Source: Tannerella serpentiformis (lineage in GTDB: Bacteria; Bacteroidota; Bacteroidia; Bacteroidales; Tannerellaceae). Taken from it: DNA of 64,000 nucleotides. Below, in pieces: positions 49,023 through 58,229 of the stretch. The notes beneath the pieces were generated by a model. The model did not search any database. It was not told the origin of the DNA and worked only from the letters and a program-made list of their open reading frames with translations. The stretch's first letter is position 1. Every line of letters begins with the position of its first letter. The position numbers were made by a program, and so were the translations under genes. The stretch lies in assembly GCF_003033925.1 (NCBI RefSeq), contig NZ_CP028365.1, positions 2,418,001-2,482,000 on the forward strand, read 5' to 3'.

Positions 49023-49925
49023 TCAGAAGCAGCGGATATAGCCGACGGAAAAACTGTCGTAGAGGTTGTCATAAACGCCGTAGCGAAAACGAAGAGAGAG
49101 AATGTTTTTGCGGTATTCATACTCGAGCTTGTAGCGGTAGGTAGCGGGATGGTCGCCTGTGTTTTTGTAGCCGCTAAAGCCGGAGTAGTCGGCGGCGAAA
49201 GAGACGTTGTAGAGGCGTCCGCTCAGCCCGGCGCCGAAAAGCAGCGCGTCGTTTTGGCGATAGACCGCATCGTTCGTCATCCAGCAATAGAAGCCGAGCA
49301 TGCCCTGTAGTCGGAGTGCGATGCGGCCTCCGTCGAGTTGGAAGAGGTCGCGTCCGGCAGTGGCATCGAACCAGTACGAGGCCGCGTCGGTGTATCTCGC
49401 GTCGGCCAACCGATTGCCGCTGGCCGTCTTGAGATTGGCGCTGAGCATCAGATCGAGCCAGCGGTCGCTACGGACCACTTGATAGAAGGATCGGAGGATA
49501 AAGTCGCCAATGCAATACTCCGGCGGACGACGCTCGGCGGCATGTCTACGGAGCTGCGTGGTGCGTGACATCTGATACGTTTCACCCACGACACCGCTCA
49601 TCTCTACGCCTGCGCGTCCGTCGGCTATGGGGATAAAGAGACGCGCAAAGAGATCGGCCGTGCGATCGCCGGCTGCTTCGTGATACTCGCCGCGCAGCTC
49701 CAGCTCCCATCGCTTACCGATACGCCCGTCAGTGAGCTCTGAAAGAGGGAAAGCGTTCGGGCCAAAATATCGAGGCGTGTAGTTCAGGAGCTTCATGCGC
49801 TCCCGCCAATCCATCCAGACGCCATCCTCTTCTATTCCGGAGGGGTCGGACTGTGCCATTGCGGCGAAGTGCGTCGTAATGATCATCATCCAAGTGATCA
49901 CGCTGACAGTAATCCATCTATTCAT
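49023..49925 (-). CDS. Uncharacterised outer-membrane beta-barrel protein
   Basis: 300 residues. Signal peptide VSVITWMMIITTHFAAMAQ (to about 25), then NYTPRYFGPNAFPLSEL near 48-64 and amphipathic strands throughout (YKLEYEYRKNILSLRFRYG), ending in aromatic Phe as outer-membrane proteins do (SVGYIRCF). Probably a 12-strand barrel. Function not recognised. Confidence 0.75.
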   Translation of the reverse strand: MNRWITVSVITWMMIITTHFAAMAQSDPSGIEEDGVWMDWRERMKLLNYTPRYFGPNAFPLSELTDGRIGKRWELELRGEYHEAAGDRTADLFARLFIPIADGRAGVEMSGVVGETYQMSRTTQLRRHAAERRPPEYCIGDFILRSFYQVVRSDRWLDLMLSANLKTASGNRLADARYTDAASYWFDATAGRDLFQLDGGRIALRLQGMLGFYCWMTNDAVYRQNDALLFGAGLSGRLYNVSFAADYSGFSGYKNTGDHPATYRYKLEYEYRKNILSLRFRYGVYDNLYDSFSVGYIRCF

Positions 49926-50249
49926 TTCGTTACCATAAAAACGGGCGCAAAGAAAAGGAATATGCCAGAAGCTGTTTGGGTTTTTTTTGCGGTTACGGCA
50001 TCTGTGGCCTGGTGGGGCGCGGCGGGGCGGCTGTTAGGGGATGGACGAGCGGCGGGGTGTCGCCGGATCGAGTGGTAAGGCATCGACGAAGGGAGGGCCG
50101 TCATCAGTCGAACGGAGCCGGCTTGGATGAAGGTATCGCTATAGACGGCGGAAGCGGTGTCGCTTATACGGTATGGTGAGGTTTTGTAGCCGATAGAAAA
50201 ACCTCTTCAGCAAGATGTATGGCCCTTATTTTATACATCATCGTCTCTT

Positions 50250-50645
50250 AGGCTTAGTGCATAGGCTATACGCCTTATATAAATCTAGCTTATACGAAGT
50301 GTCTACGAAAACAATACGCAGGAATCTATTCATAGACAGTGTGTATTTGTATACATTATGCTCTCATCTTTACTTATACACAGTGGATATGTATTATATA
50401 CGACGGATATTATACTTAGGCATGGTGTATGAGTATAAAATACGGCGGAAAATACACTCATACAGTATGTGTATGATAAAACGACGACGGATGGAAAACT
50501 TAGACAGGGTGTATAAGCCAGTATGACGCACGAATGTATGAGCTTGCATAATGTAGGAGTCTGTTAGGCAAAGGATTGTACAAGCATACATGGTGACTAT
50601 ATGAGAAATTGGACGGATCTTATTGTCTCATAAAGTGTATATATC
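50250..50645. repeat. Degenerate AT-rich array O: about 9 units of roughly 42 bp
   Basis: Sequence is far richer in A/T than its surroundings. A weak motif AGTGTGTAT / CAGGGTGTAT / CATGGTGTAT recurs near 50256, 50298, 50338, 50382, 50422, 50464, 50506, 50549, 50590 and 50634 (steps 40-44). It lies in the divergent gap 49926-50715; 49926-50250 holds nothing else I recognise. Short frames here read as Tyr/Ile/Arg-rich peptides and are not believed. Confidence 0.6.
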
Positions 50646-50680
50646 TGGCCTATGAAGGAGAGAAAGGCTATACCTTGTTC

Positions 50681-50688
50681 TATCTTTG
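50681..50688 (+). promoter_or_regulatory. -7 box of the ribF operon
   Basis: TATCTTTG matches TAnnTTTG, 28 bp before ATG 50716; a GGGAGG ribosome-binding-like stretch lies at 50704-50709. Confidence 0.55.
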
Positions 50689-50715
50689 CGCCGTAAAACT
50701 ATTGGGAGGTAACTC

Positions 50716-51513
50716 ATGGACGATGAGAAAATCTTTTTGCCGGATGCCGTACAGATTGATGTGGATGGCATCTCACATTTCAGCTCGAACGAGCACGCCG
50801 GGATGAATGACGAATTGTTCATACTGGTGGCGAAGGCAGGGGAGGAATTGTTGCTACTGCCTAAGGAATTGATGGCACGGTGGGAGGCGGCCATCAAAGC
50901 GGAGATGGGGCATGTGAAAGGCAGGCGGGGGTCGGAACTGACAAAACAGCTGAGGGAGCTGGATCGCGAGCGGGTGAAAATGCTTGTCAACCTGTTCGAC
51001 ATGATCCGTGGAAATCGCCATTCGCCGATCGAGGCGCAACGGAAGGCGTCCGAACGGCTGACCCTGAAACTGGGGCGATTTAGGCGCACACGACGGTCGA
51101 TGTCAGGGCCGCTGCGGTCGGTAGACATTGAAAGCATCGAGCTTCACCTCAACGAATTGGCGGCTGACGTGGAGACGCTCGGGCTCAAGAAGACGGCCGA
51201 TCGACTGCATGAGTTGAACGAGCGTTACCAGGTGATGACGAGGCAACGAACCGACGAGGCGCTGGCACAAAAACGGCGGCCCATGACTGAGCTGCGCCCG
51301 CTGACGGACGAGATCTTCGCTATGGTGCGCCGGTATGTGGAAGCCAGTTATCTCTTCGCGAAAACGGATGCGGATCGGGCCAAAATCTACCAGCTGGTTA
51401 TGACGATGAATCGCGTGACGTCTGAGCGCCGTGCGGGATTCCGGGAGAGCCAGACGAAGCGGCGGCAGGCCCGGTTGGAGCGCCAAAAGACAGCGACGGA
51501 GGGGCAGGCGTGA
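50716..51513 (+). CDS. Bacteroidota protein of unknown function, possibly DUF6261
   Basis: 265 residues, soluble, helical, strongly charged, with Arg/Lys-rich C-terminus (ETKR-like QTKRRQARLERQKT). N-terminal DGISHFSSNEHAGMNDELF (about 17-35) is the most distinctive block. Layout resembles the DUF6261 group of about 250-residue Bacteroidota proteins, but I am not certain. First gene of an overlapping operon: its TGA overlaps the GTG of ribF. Confidence 0.65.
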   Translation: MDDEKIFLPDAVQIDVDGISHFSSNEHAGMNDELFILVAKAGEELLLLPKELMARWEAAIKAEMGHVKGRRGSELTKQLRELDRERVKMLVNLFDMIRGNRHSPIEAQRKASERLTLKLGRFRRTRRSMSGPLRSVDIESIELHLNELAADVETLGLKKTADRLHELNERYQVMTRQRTDEALAQKRRPMTELRPLTDEIFAMVRRYVEASYLFAKTDADRAKIYQLVMTMNRVTSERRAGFRESQTKRRQARLERQKTATEGQA

Positions 51514-52460
51514 GGACGATTTACGACGCGGCCGAGCGGGTCGATGGGCGCAAGTTGGCCGCCACGGTGGGCTTTTTTGACGGTGTGCACGCGGGCCATC
51601 GGTCGCTCATCGCGCAGCTTCGGGAGGCGGCTGCGGAGCGCGGATTGGCGTCGGCGGTGTTCACCTTTCCGGTGCATCCGCGGCGCGTGTTGCAGGCGGA
51701 TTATCGGCCGCAGCTGCTAGATACTTTCGAGGAAAAGCTGGCGCGGATCGGGGAGACGGGCGTGGATTATTGCGCTGTGCTGGACTTCACGCCTGTGCTG
51801 GCACGGCTGACGGCGCGCGAGTTCATCGAACGATTAGCGGCGGAGTGGGGCGTCAGCACGCTGGTCGTGGGCTACGATCACCGCTTTGGGCGCGATCGCG
51901 CGGAGGGGTTTGAGGCGTATGTGGCGCATGGGCGCACGGTGGGTATGGAAGTCGTACGAGGCGTACCTTATCTACTCGAGGATAGGACGGCGGTCAGTTC
52001 GTCACGGATTCGGGCGCTGCTCACGGAATGTCGGGTGGAGGAGGCCGCGCGAATGCTGACCGTGCCCTATCGGTTGCGTGGGCATGTGGTCGGCGGGCAG
52101 CAGATCGGGCGAACGATGGGCTTCCCGACTGCCAACCTGTCAGTCGACGAACCGCTGAAGGTGCTTCCGGGCGATGGCGTGTATGCCGTTCGGGCGTGGC
52201 TGCGTGGCACGGCCTATCGGGGGATGCTCTCGATCGGCAACCGGCCGACGATCGGCAACCGGCCGACAGCAGTGGAGGTACACCTACTCGGTTTCTCGGG
52301 CGACGTGTATGGCGAGACGATCGAGGTGGAGTTCATCCGCCACCTGCGGAACAATCGCCGCTTTGACAGTTTAGACGCACTGCGCGAACAGCTGGAGCGC
52401 GACCGCGAAACAGTGGCCGGCCTGCCGATCGACGGCGTCGGGGAGGCCGAGAGGTGCTGA
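51510..52460 (+). CDS. ribF: Bifunctional riboflavin kinase / FAD synthetase
   Basis: 316 residues, GTG start overlapping the previous stop. FAD synthetase domain: TVGFFDGVHAGHRSLI (about 19-34, nucleotidyl-transferase HxGH), VVGYDHRFGRDR (about 119-130), and SSSRIRALL (about 166-174). Flavokinase domain: GRTMGFPTANLSVDEPLK (about 200-217), GNRPTIGNRPTAVEVHLLGF (about 247-266; GNRPT appears twice as a small internal duplication). Makes FMN and FAD. Overlaps the flippase gene by 7 bp. Confidence 0.95.
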   Translation: MRTIYDAAERVDGRKLAATVGFFDGVHAGHRSLIAQLREAAAERGLASAVFTFPVHPRRVLQADYRPQLLDTFEEKLARIGETGVDYCAVLDFTPVLARLTAREFIERLAAEWGVSTLVVGYDHRFGRDRAEGFEAYVAHGRTVGMEVVRGVPYLLEDRTAVSSSRIRALLTECRVEEAARMLTVPYRLRGHVVGGQQIGRTMGFPTANLSVDEPLKVLPGDGVYAVRAWLRGTAYRGMLSIGNRPTIGNRPTAVEVHLLGFSGDVYGETIEVEFIRHLRNNRRFDSLDALREQLERDRETVAGLPIDGVGEAERC

Positions 52461-53725
52461 GAAAGATCTTAGCAACAGTCGGCACGCGGTACGTGATCGC
52501 GGCGCTGAACTTGGCGCTGATGCTCATCAACAGTCGCGTGCTGGGGCGTCACGACATGGGCGTGGCGGGCGTAGTGTTCGCCTCGGCCAATGTGGCAGTA
52601 ATGTTGGCCAGTGTGCTATGTGGGAACACGATCGTGTACTTCATGCGTTCGAAACGGCTCAGCGTAGTCGTCAGTGCGGCCTACGTGTGGGCGCTGGTGG
52701 GATCGGGTGTAGCCTGCGGCACAATGGCGGCCGTGGGGATGCTTCCGACGGGGCTTGGCGGGGTCGTCTTCGGGCTGGCGGTGCTGCTTTCGTTGGTCAA
52801 TGTCCATCTGCGCGTACTACTCGGCTGGGATCGGATCCGAGCTTTCAATGCCGTGTTTCTCGTTCAGGGCGCGGGACTGTTATTCGTGTTACTCGGACTC
52901 TATTACGTGGCAGGGCTGAAAAATCTGGGGGGATATATGCGGGGGCTTTTCCTGACAAACTTGGCCGCGTGGGCGGTGAGTCTTGTGCTCTTGCTACGCG
53001 GTGTGACGCGGCCGAAGGGCGGACTATCCGTCAAGGCGTGGCTGCGCGACACGAGCGAGATGTTCCGCTACGGCCTGTGGAGTAGCGTGGACAATTTGGC
53101 AGAGAATCTTTCCGCGCGGCTGAACTACTTCTTTCTGCAACACTTCGGCGGCTACGGCAGCGTGGGCCTGCTGGACGTGGGGACACGCGTCTCGGAGAGC
53201 CTCTGGCACGTCAGCCATGGGGTGAGCTTCATTGCCTACAGCGAGATCACGCGGGCCACAGAGGCAGAACGCCGTCGGCTGACGGCCGTGCGACTGCTGG
53301 GACCGACGGTGGCCGTGCTGGCGGTGGCGATGGGCGCGGTGTTGTGTATCCCGGAGTGGGTGTACACCGAGGTGCTGTTCACGCAGGAGTTTGCGGGCAT
53401 ACGCGACGTCATCACGGGGCTGTCGGTGGGCATCGTGGCCTTCGGGGGGAACCGGATCCTGAGCCATTATTTCATCGGCACGGGGCGGGTGCGAGTGAGC
53501 GCGGCGTGCTCGTTGGTGGGATTGGTGCTACTGTGCGTGGCGGCTGCGGTACTGGTGCCACGGTGGGGCGTGACGGGCGCGGCGGTAGCGTCGAGTGTAG
53601 CGTATGTCGGTATGCTGACGTTTTCGATCGTGGTGTTCCTTCGGATCACGGGAACGAAAGTGATGGAGTTGCTGCCCGATCCGGTGTCGATCGTCCGGCG
53701 GATCCGAGCGCGTCGCCAAGGCTAA
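52454..53725 (+). CDS. Polysaccharide/lipid flippase-like membrane protein (MOP superfamily)
   Basis: 423 residues, about 12 membrane segments, starting MLRKILATVGTRYVIAALNL at GTG 52454. Topology and N-terminal pattern fit Wzx-type oligosaccharide flippases that translocate undecaprenyl-linked sugars. Cytoplasmic loops are basic (RRIRARRQG tail). No glycosyltransferases are adjacent, so the substrate is unknown. Followed by a MATE gene of the same superfamily. Confidence 0.8.
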   Translation: MLRKILATVGTRYVIAALNLALMLINSRVLGRHDMGVAGVVFASANVAVMLASVLCGNTIVYFMRSKRLSVVVSAAYVWALVGSGVACGTMAAVGMLPTGLGGVVFGLAVLLSLVNVHLRVLLGWDRIRAFNAVFLVQGAGLLFVLLGLYYVAGLKNLGGYMRGLFLTNLAAWAVSLVLLLRGVTRPKGGLSVKAWLRDTSEMFRYGLWSSVDNLAENLSARLNYFFLQHFGGYGSVGLLDVGTRVSESLWHVSHGVSFIAYSEITRATEAERRRLTAVRLLGPTVAVLAVAMGAVLCIPEWVYTEVLFTQEFAGIRDVITGLSVGIVAFGGNRILSHYFIGTGRVRVSAACSLVGLVLLCVAAAVLVPRWGVTGAAVASSVAYVGMLTFSIVVFLRITGTKVMELLPDPVSIVRRIRARRQG

Positions 53726-53766
53726 CCTCGCCCGACTGTTTTTCATCTTTAGTTATTCAATTGCTT

Positions 53767-55161
53767 ATGGCTGAAGCCAAACAAATTCAAGCGCTGGAGC
53801 AGGAGCGCATACCTCGCCTGCTATTCAATTATGCCCTGCCCGCAGTGGTTGGAACGGTGGTCAACTCGTTGTACAACATCGTGGATCGGATCTTCATCGG
53901 TCAGGGCGTGAGCGAATATGCGCTCTCGGGACTGGCGATCACGTTCCCGATCCTCCTCTTCCTGCAAGCCTTCGGTATGCTGGTTGGCGCCGGTGCATCG
54001 GTGCGGGTATCCATCCTGCTTGGGCAGCGCAATACCCCTCGGGCAGAGCAGACACTCGCCAACGCCGTCTATCTCACGCTCGTCACACAGATCCTTACCA
54101 TCATCCCGTGCTACATCTATATGGAGCCGCTGCTGCGACTCTTCGGTGCCAGCGACCGCACGTTGCCCTACGCCGTGGAGTATCTGCGGATCGTCATCCC
54201 GGCCAACTTCTTCGCCGCCTTCAGCTTCGGTTACAACGCCATCATGCGCGCCTCGGGCTACCCGCGCAAAGCCATGACAACGATGCTCCTCAGCGCGCTG
54301 ATCAATGTGGTGCTGGACTATGTCTTTATCTATCCGATGGGCATGGGCATCCGCGGCGCGGCCATCGCCACAGCTATAGCAATGGTGATCTGTGCCGTCT
54401 ACGTCTTGGCGCACTTCTTCCTGCCGGGTAGTGTCGTGCGGTTTCGTCGGGCAGCCTTCCGTCCGTCGTGGGCCATCGTGCGGGCCATCACGGCCATCGG
54501 CATCGCCCCCTTCGCCATGCAGCTGACGGGTAGCGCGGTGAACGTGCTCATGAATCGCTCGTTCGTGGCATATGGCACGACTCCCGAGGAGTCCGATCTG
54601 GCCATCGGCGCCTTTGGCATCATCAGTAGTTATGCCATGCTGATCGTCATGCTGATCCTTGGTGTGGCGCAGGGCATGCAGCCCATCGTGGGCTTCAATT
54701 ACGGTGCGCGCCACATGCACCGCGTGCGCATGGCCTACGCTTACAGTGCGGGCACGAACCTCTTCTTCAGCTTCGTCGGCTTTGCCGTAGCCATGCTCTA
54801 TCCGCGGGCCATCGTCAGCCTCTTCACCACCAGCGAACCCTTGATCGCACTCTGCACGACAGCCCTGCGCATCGGTATCATGGGCGTTTCGCTCATCGGA
54901 TTCCAGATCACTACCACGCAACTCTTCCAAAGCATCGGCTTCAGTCGGTTGGCCATCTTCCTCAGCCTGACGCGCCAGCTCATTTTCCTTGCCCCCGCGC
55001 TGCTGATCCTGCCGCGCTTCCTCGGCCTCGACGGCGTATGGTGGAGCCTACCTGTCAGTGACATGGCCGCAGTTGGTGTTGCGGTAGTGCTGATCATCAG
55101 TCGTTGGAAGTTGCTTGAGGGCACGGAGGCGAAGACGGTCGACGCGTTGCCGGAGGAATGA
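53767..55161 (+). CDS. MATE family efflux transporter
   Basis: 464 residues from ATG 53767 (MAEAKQIQALEQ); a longer frame reaching into the preceding gene is not coding. 12 membrane segments; ALPAVVGTVVNSLYNIVDRIFIG (about 22-44, split here as conserved MATE start), GAGASVRVSILLGQ (about 76-89), and GVAQGMQPIVGFNYGAR (about 299-315) are MATE/MepA hallmarks. Cation-coupled multidrug export at the inner membrane. It starts 41 bp after the flippase gene. Confidence 0.92.
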   Translation: MAEAKQIQALEQERIPRLLFNYALPAVVGTVVNSLYNIVDRIFIGQGVSEYALSGLAITFPILLFLQAFGMLVGAGASVRVSILLGQRNTPRAEQTLANAVYLTLVTQILTIIPCYIYMEPLLRLFGASDRTLPYAVEYLRIVIPANFFAAFSFGYNAIMRASGYPRKAMTTMLLSALINVVLDYVFIYPMGMGIRGAAIATAIAMVICAVYVLAHFFLPGSVVRFRRAAFRPSWAIVRAITAIGIAPFAMQLTGSAVNVLMNRSFVAYGTTPEESDLAIGAFGIISSYAMLIVMLILGVAQGMQPIVGFNYGARHMHRVRMAYAYSAGTNLFFSFVGFAVAMLYPRAIVSLFTTSEPLIALCTTALRIGIMGVSLIGFQITTTQLFQSIGFSRLAIFLSLTRQLIFLAPALLILPRFLGLDGVWWSLPVSDMAAVGVAVVLIISRWKLLEGTEAKTVDALPEE

Positions 55162-55182
55162 GAGCGACATCTCCACCGTCCT

Positions 55183-56115
55183 TTATTCGCCGTGTTCGCG
55201 GCGCCAAGAAATGTTGCGCGGGTGATGCTCGATGATTTCACGGCGGAGCGCCTCGCGGTCAAGGTGGGTATAGATCTCGGTGGCGGTGATCGTCTCGTGG
55301 CCCAACATCATCTGGATACCGCGCAGGTTGGCGCCGCCCTCGAGCAAGTGTGTCGCGAAGGAATGGCGAAAGGTGTGGGGGCTGATGGTCTTCGTGATAC
55401 CGGCCAATGCGGCGTACTCCTTGACGATCTTAAAGACCATGACGCGTGAGAGCGATCGGCCGTGCGGATTGACAAAGAGAATGTCCTCGAAACCGTTGGC
55501 CGAGGCGATGGCGAGTCGGTCGGGCAGGTAGTTGCGGATCTCATTGAGAGCCGTCCGCGAGATCGGCACCAAGCGCTCCTTGTTGCCCTTGCCGAGGACA
55601 CGGATATAGCCCTCGTCGAAGTGAACGTCCGGGTAACGCAAGCCGGTCAATTCCGATACACGTAGGCCGCAGCTATAGAGCACCTCGATCATGGCACGGT
55701 TTCGTCGGCCGGAGGGCGTGGACACGTCGATCGTGGCGAGGATACGATCGATCTCGCCGACGGCCAAGACTTCGGGCAGCCGTCGACCAATCTTGGGCGA
55801 TTCGAGCAGCTGCGTCGGATCGTTTTGGAGATAGCCCTCGAGAACGAGATAGCGATAAAAGGACCGGATGCCAGAGATGATCCGTGCCTGCGAGCGTGCC
55901 GAGATACCGGCGTCGTAGAGTTGGGCAACGAACTGCTGCAAATCGGCGTAAGTAACCTCCCGCACCGACCGCCCCTCGACAGCCACGAAGCGGAAGAGCT
56001 TGTCCAGGTCGCTGACATAGGCCTCCACGGTATTTTTTGACAGTCCGCGCTCGAGGCGGAGATAGATCTCATACATTTTGACCGGATCGTCTGTCGGCCA
56101 CTCTTTTACTTGCAT
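55183..56115 (-). CDS. xerD: Tyrosine recombinase XerD-like
   Basis: 310 residues. N-terminal SAM-like core-binding domain (YLRLERGLSKNTVEAYVSDL, about 18-37) and C-terminal catalytic domain with Arg in SCGLRVSELTGLR (about 149-161), HTFRHSFATHLLEGG (HxxR, about 247-261) and the Tyr in TATEIYTHLD (about 279). This length and context fit the chromosomal XerC/XerD class that resolves dimers at dif, rather than an integron or phage integrase. Assignment to XerD versus XerC is by overall similarity to XerD-type starts. Confidence 0.88.
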   Translation of the reverse strand: MQVKEWPTDDPVKMYEIYLRLERGLSKNTVEAYVSDLDKLFRFVAVEGRSVREVTYADLQQFVAQLYDAGISARSQARIISGIRSFYRYLVLEGYLQNDPTQLLESPKIGRRLPEVLAVGEIDRILATIDVSTPSGRRNRAMIEVLYSCGLRVSELTGLRYPDVHFDEGYIRVLGKGNKERLVPISRTALNEIRNYLPDRLAIASANGFEDILFVNPHGRSLSRVMVFKIVKEYAALAGITKTISPHTFRHSFATHLLEGGANLRGIQMMLGHETITATEIYTHLDREALRREIIEHHPRNISWRREHGE

Positions 56116-56213
56116 ATTTTACGTATTGCGATAAGTCCATGACTGGGAAACGTGGCAAGGCGTGCGTGGTCAGCGACACGGGGTGCCCCGGCCGCCATGT
56201 TCCAACGTCTCCT

Positions 56214-56221
56214 TACTTTTG
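56214..56221 (+). promoter_or_regulatory. -7 box upstream of aroQ
   Basis: TACTTTTG matches TAnnTTTG, 34 bp before ATG 56256, in the divergent xerD-aroQ gap. Confidence 0.5.
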
Positions 56222-56255
56222 CGCGTCTCCAAAAAGCGACAAATATTAGAAGGAA

Positions 56256-56672
56256 ATGAAGAAGATACTGATCATCAACGGGCCAAACCTAAACCTCTTG
56301 GGGCGGCGCGAACCAGACGTGTACGGAAATACTTCGTTTGAGGCTTACCTCGACCAAATCCGAGCAGATTTTCCGCAGTACGAAATCACCTCCTACCAAA
56401 GCAACATCGAAGGCGAACTGATCAACAAGATCCACGAGGCAGGCTTTTCGAGCGACGGGATCGTGCTCAACGCCGGCGCCTATACCCACACCTCGATCGC
56501 ATTGCACGACGCCATCCGCGCCGTCACTACACCGGTGATCGAAGTGCATATATCTAATGTATACACCCGAGAAGCCTTTCGCCATCACTCCTGCATAGCC
56601 GCTGCCTGTCGCGGGGTGATTGCAGGATTCGGGTTGGCGTCGTACAGGTTGGCCTTGGAAGCATTCAAATAG
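56256..56672 (+). CDS. aroQ: 3-dehydroquinate dehydratase, type II
   Basis: 138 residues. INGPNLNLLGRREPDVYG (7-24) includes the catalytic Tyr23 and Arg; NAGAYTHTSIALHDAI (about 73-88) and EVHISNVYTREAFRHHS (about 97-113) contain the catalytic His and substrate-binding residues. Dodecameric cytosolic enzyme of the shikimate pathway. Typical length. Confidence 0.96.
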   Translation: MKKILIINGPNLNLLGRREPDVYGNTSFEAYLDQIRADFPQYEITSYQSNIEGELINKIHEAGFSSDGIVLNAGAYTHTSIALHDAIRAVTTPVIEVHISNVYTREAFRHHSCIAAACRGVIAGFGLASYRLALEAFK

Positions 56673-56764
56673 TTCTCTTCAAACGGATACGCAAATCCTC
56701 TCCAATTATCATTCACCATCGGGCGGACACTCTGCGGTTTGCCCCTAAATACACTCCCCAAACA

Positions 56765-58207
56765 ATGAAGCATACCAAAATAGTAGCCACGATCTCGGAC
56801 CAGCGTTGCGAGGTCGATTTTATCCGCTCGCTTTACGAAGCGGGTATGAATGTCGTGCGTCTCAACACGGCGCACATGAATGAGGAAGGTCTGCACCGCG
56901 TCGTATCGAACGTGCGCATGGTGTCCGGACGCATCGGCATCCTCATCGACACCAAGGGCCCCGAAATACGTACCACCCCCTGTGCCGCCCCGATCGAGTT
57001 TCGGACGGGCGATCGCGTCATCATGCAGGGCCGTCCCGACGGAGAGACCACCCATGAGTGCATCTGTGTCTCCTATCCCGATTTTGTCAAAGATCTCTCG
57101 GCCGACAGCGACATTCTCATCGATGATGGCGATCTGGAGCTGAAGGTGATCGAAAAACAGGCCGAGCAATTGATTTGCGAGGTGCAGAACAACGCCACTC
57201 TCGGCAGTCGCAAGAGTGTCAACGTGCCCGGCGTACGGATCAATCTGCCGTCGCTAACCGAAAAGGATCGGCGCAACATCGAATGGGCCGTTGCCAATCG
57301 GCTGGACTTCATTGCTCACTCCTTCGTCCGTAGCAAGGAGGACGTGCTGGACGTCCAAGAGATCCTCGACGCGCACAAGAGTCCCATCAAGATCATTGCT
57401 AAGATCGAGAACCAGGAGGGCGTGGACAACATCGACGAGATTCTCAAAGCCACCTATGGCGTGATGGTGGCCCGTGGCGACCTCGGTATCGAGGTCCCGG
57501 CGGAGAAGATCCCCGGCATCCAGCGTATGCTGATCCGCAAGTGCGTGGAAGCCAAGAAGCCGGTCATCGTAGCCACACAAATGTTGCACTCGATGATCAA
57601 CAATCCCCGCCCGACCCGCGCCGAGGTGACCGATATCGCCAACGCCATCTATTACCGCACCGACGCGTTAATGCTGAGCGGTGAGACGGCCTATGGCAAA
57701 TACCCCCTCGAGGCGGTGCAGATGATGGCACGCGTAGCCTACGAGACCGAGCAGACGAAGCTCTTAGCCAACGACATTCGCGTTCCCATCAAGGGCGACG
57801 ATCTCGACGTGACGTCCTTCCTGGCCAAGCAAGCGGTTAAGTCGTCCTCCAAGCTCGGCGTACGTGCCATCATCTCCGACAGCTATTCCGGCCGCACGGC
57901 GCGTTACTTAGCCGCCTTCCGCGGGGAGGCCACGGTCTTCGCCATCTGCTATCGCCCCGAGGTCATGAGAATGCTCTCCCTCTCGTTTGGCATTTGGGCC
58001 GTGTTTCAGCCGTGGCAGGTCAGCCGCCGCGAATACTATCACGATGCGCTGAAGCAACTCATCGACCGCCAACTGATCACCGAGGAGGACAAGGTGGCCT
58101 ACCTCAGCGGCAGTTTCGGCGAGGGCGGGGGCACGACCTTCCTCGAGATCAACGACGTGAAACGTGTCCTGCGCGCCAAAGACGAGTACCAGTTGCCCAC
58201 CTTCTGA
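56765..58207 (+). CDS. pyk: Pyruvate kinase
   Basis: 480 residues. MNVVRLNTAHM (about 28-38), the A-domain, B-domain lid (about 65-160), IIAKIENQEGVDNIDEIL (catalytic Lys, about 200-217), MVARGDLGIE (metal site, about 236-245) and the C-domain to 480. Converts PEP and ADP to pyruvate and ATP. It starts 92 bp after aroQ. The next gene begins 22 bp downstream, so likely co-transcribed. Confidence 0.96.
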   Translation: MKHTKIVATISDQRCEVDFIRSLYEAGMNVVRLNTAHMNEEGLHRVVSNVRMVSGRIGILIDTKGPEIRTTPCAAPIEFRTGDRVIMQGRPDGETTHECICVSYPDFVKDLSADSDILIDDGDLELKVIEKQAEQLICEVQNNATLGSRKSVNVPGVRINLPSLTEKDRRNIEWAVANRLDFIAHSFVRSKEDVLDVQEILDAHKSPIKIIAKIENQEGVDNIDEILKATYGVMVARGDLGIEVPAEKIPGIQRMLIRKCVEAKKPVIVATQMLHSMINNPRPTRAEVTDIANAIYYRTDALMLSGETAYGKYPLEAVQMMARVAYETEQTKLLANDIRVPIKGDDLDVTSFLAKQAVKSSSKLGVRAIISDSYSGRTARYLAAFRGEATVFAICYRPEVMRMLSLSFGIWAVFQPWQVSRREYYHDALKQLIDRQLITEEDKVAYLSGSFGEGGGTTFLEINDVKRVLRAKDEYQLPTF

Positions 58208-58229
58208 GCCACGGAGCGGATTCGCCTTC

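Noticed and set aside
48959-49120. 54-residue N-terminal extension with a signal-like segment on the TPR protein
   Set aside because: It overlaps the end of the neighbouring barrel gene and lacks a cleavable pattern; MNQIRQW at 48958 fits a small cytosolic TPR protein.
53344-53766. 141-residue extension upstream of the MATE transporter
   Set aside because: It lies wholly within the flippase gene in another frame; MAEAKQ at 53767 begins a normal MATE protein.
55183-56115. Tyrosine recombinase as a sign of a mobile element or integron
   Set aside because: Length and motifs are of the housekeeping XerC/D type; no attachment repeats, cassettes or phage genes are adjacent.
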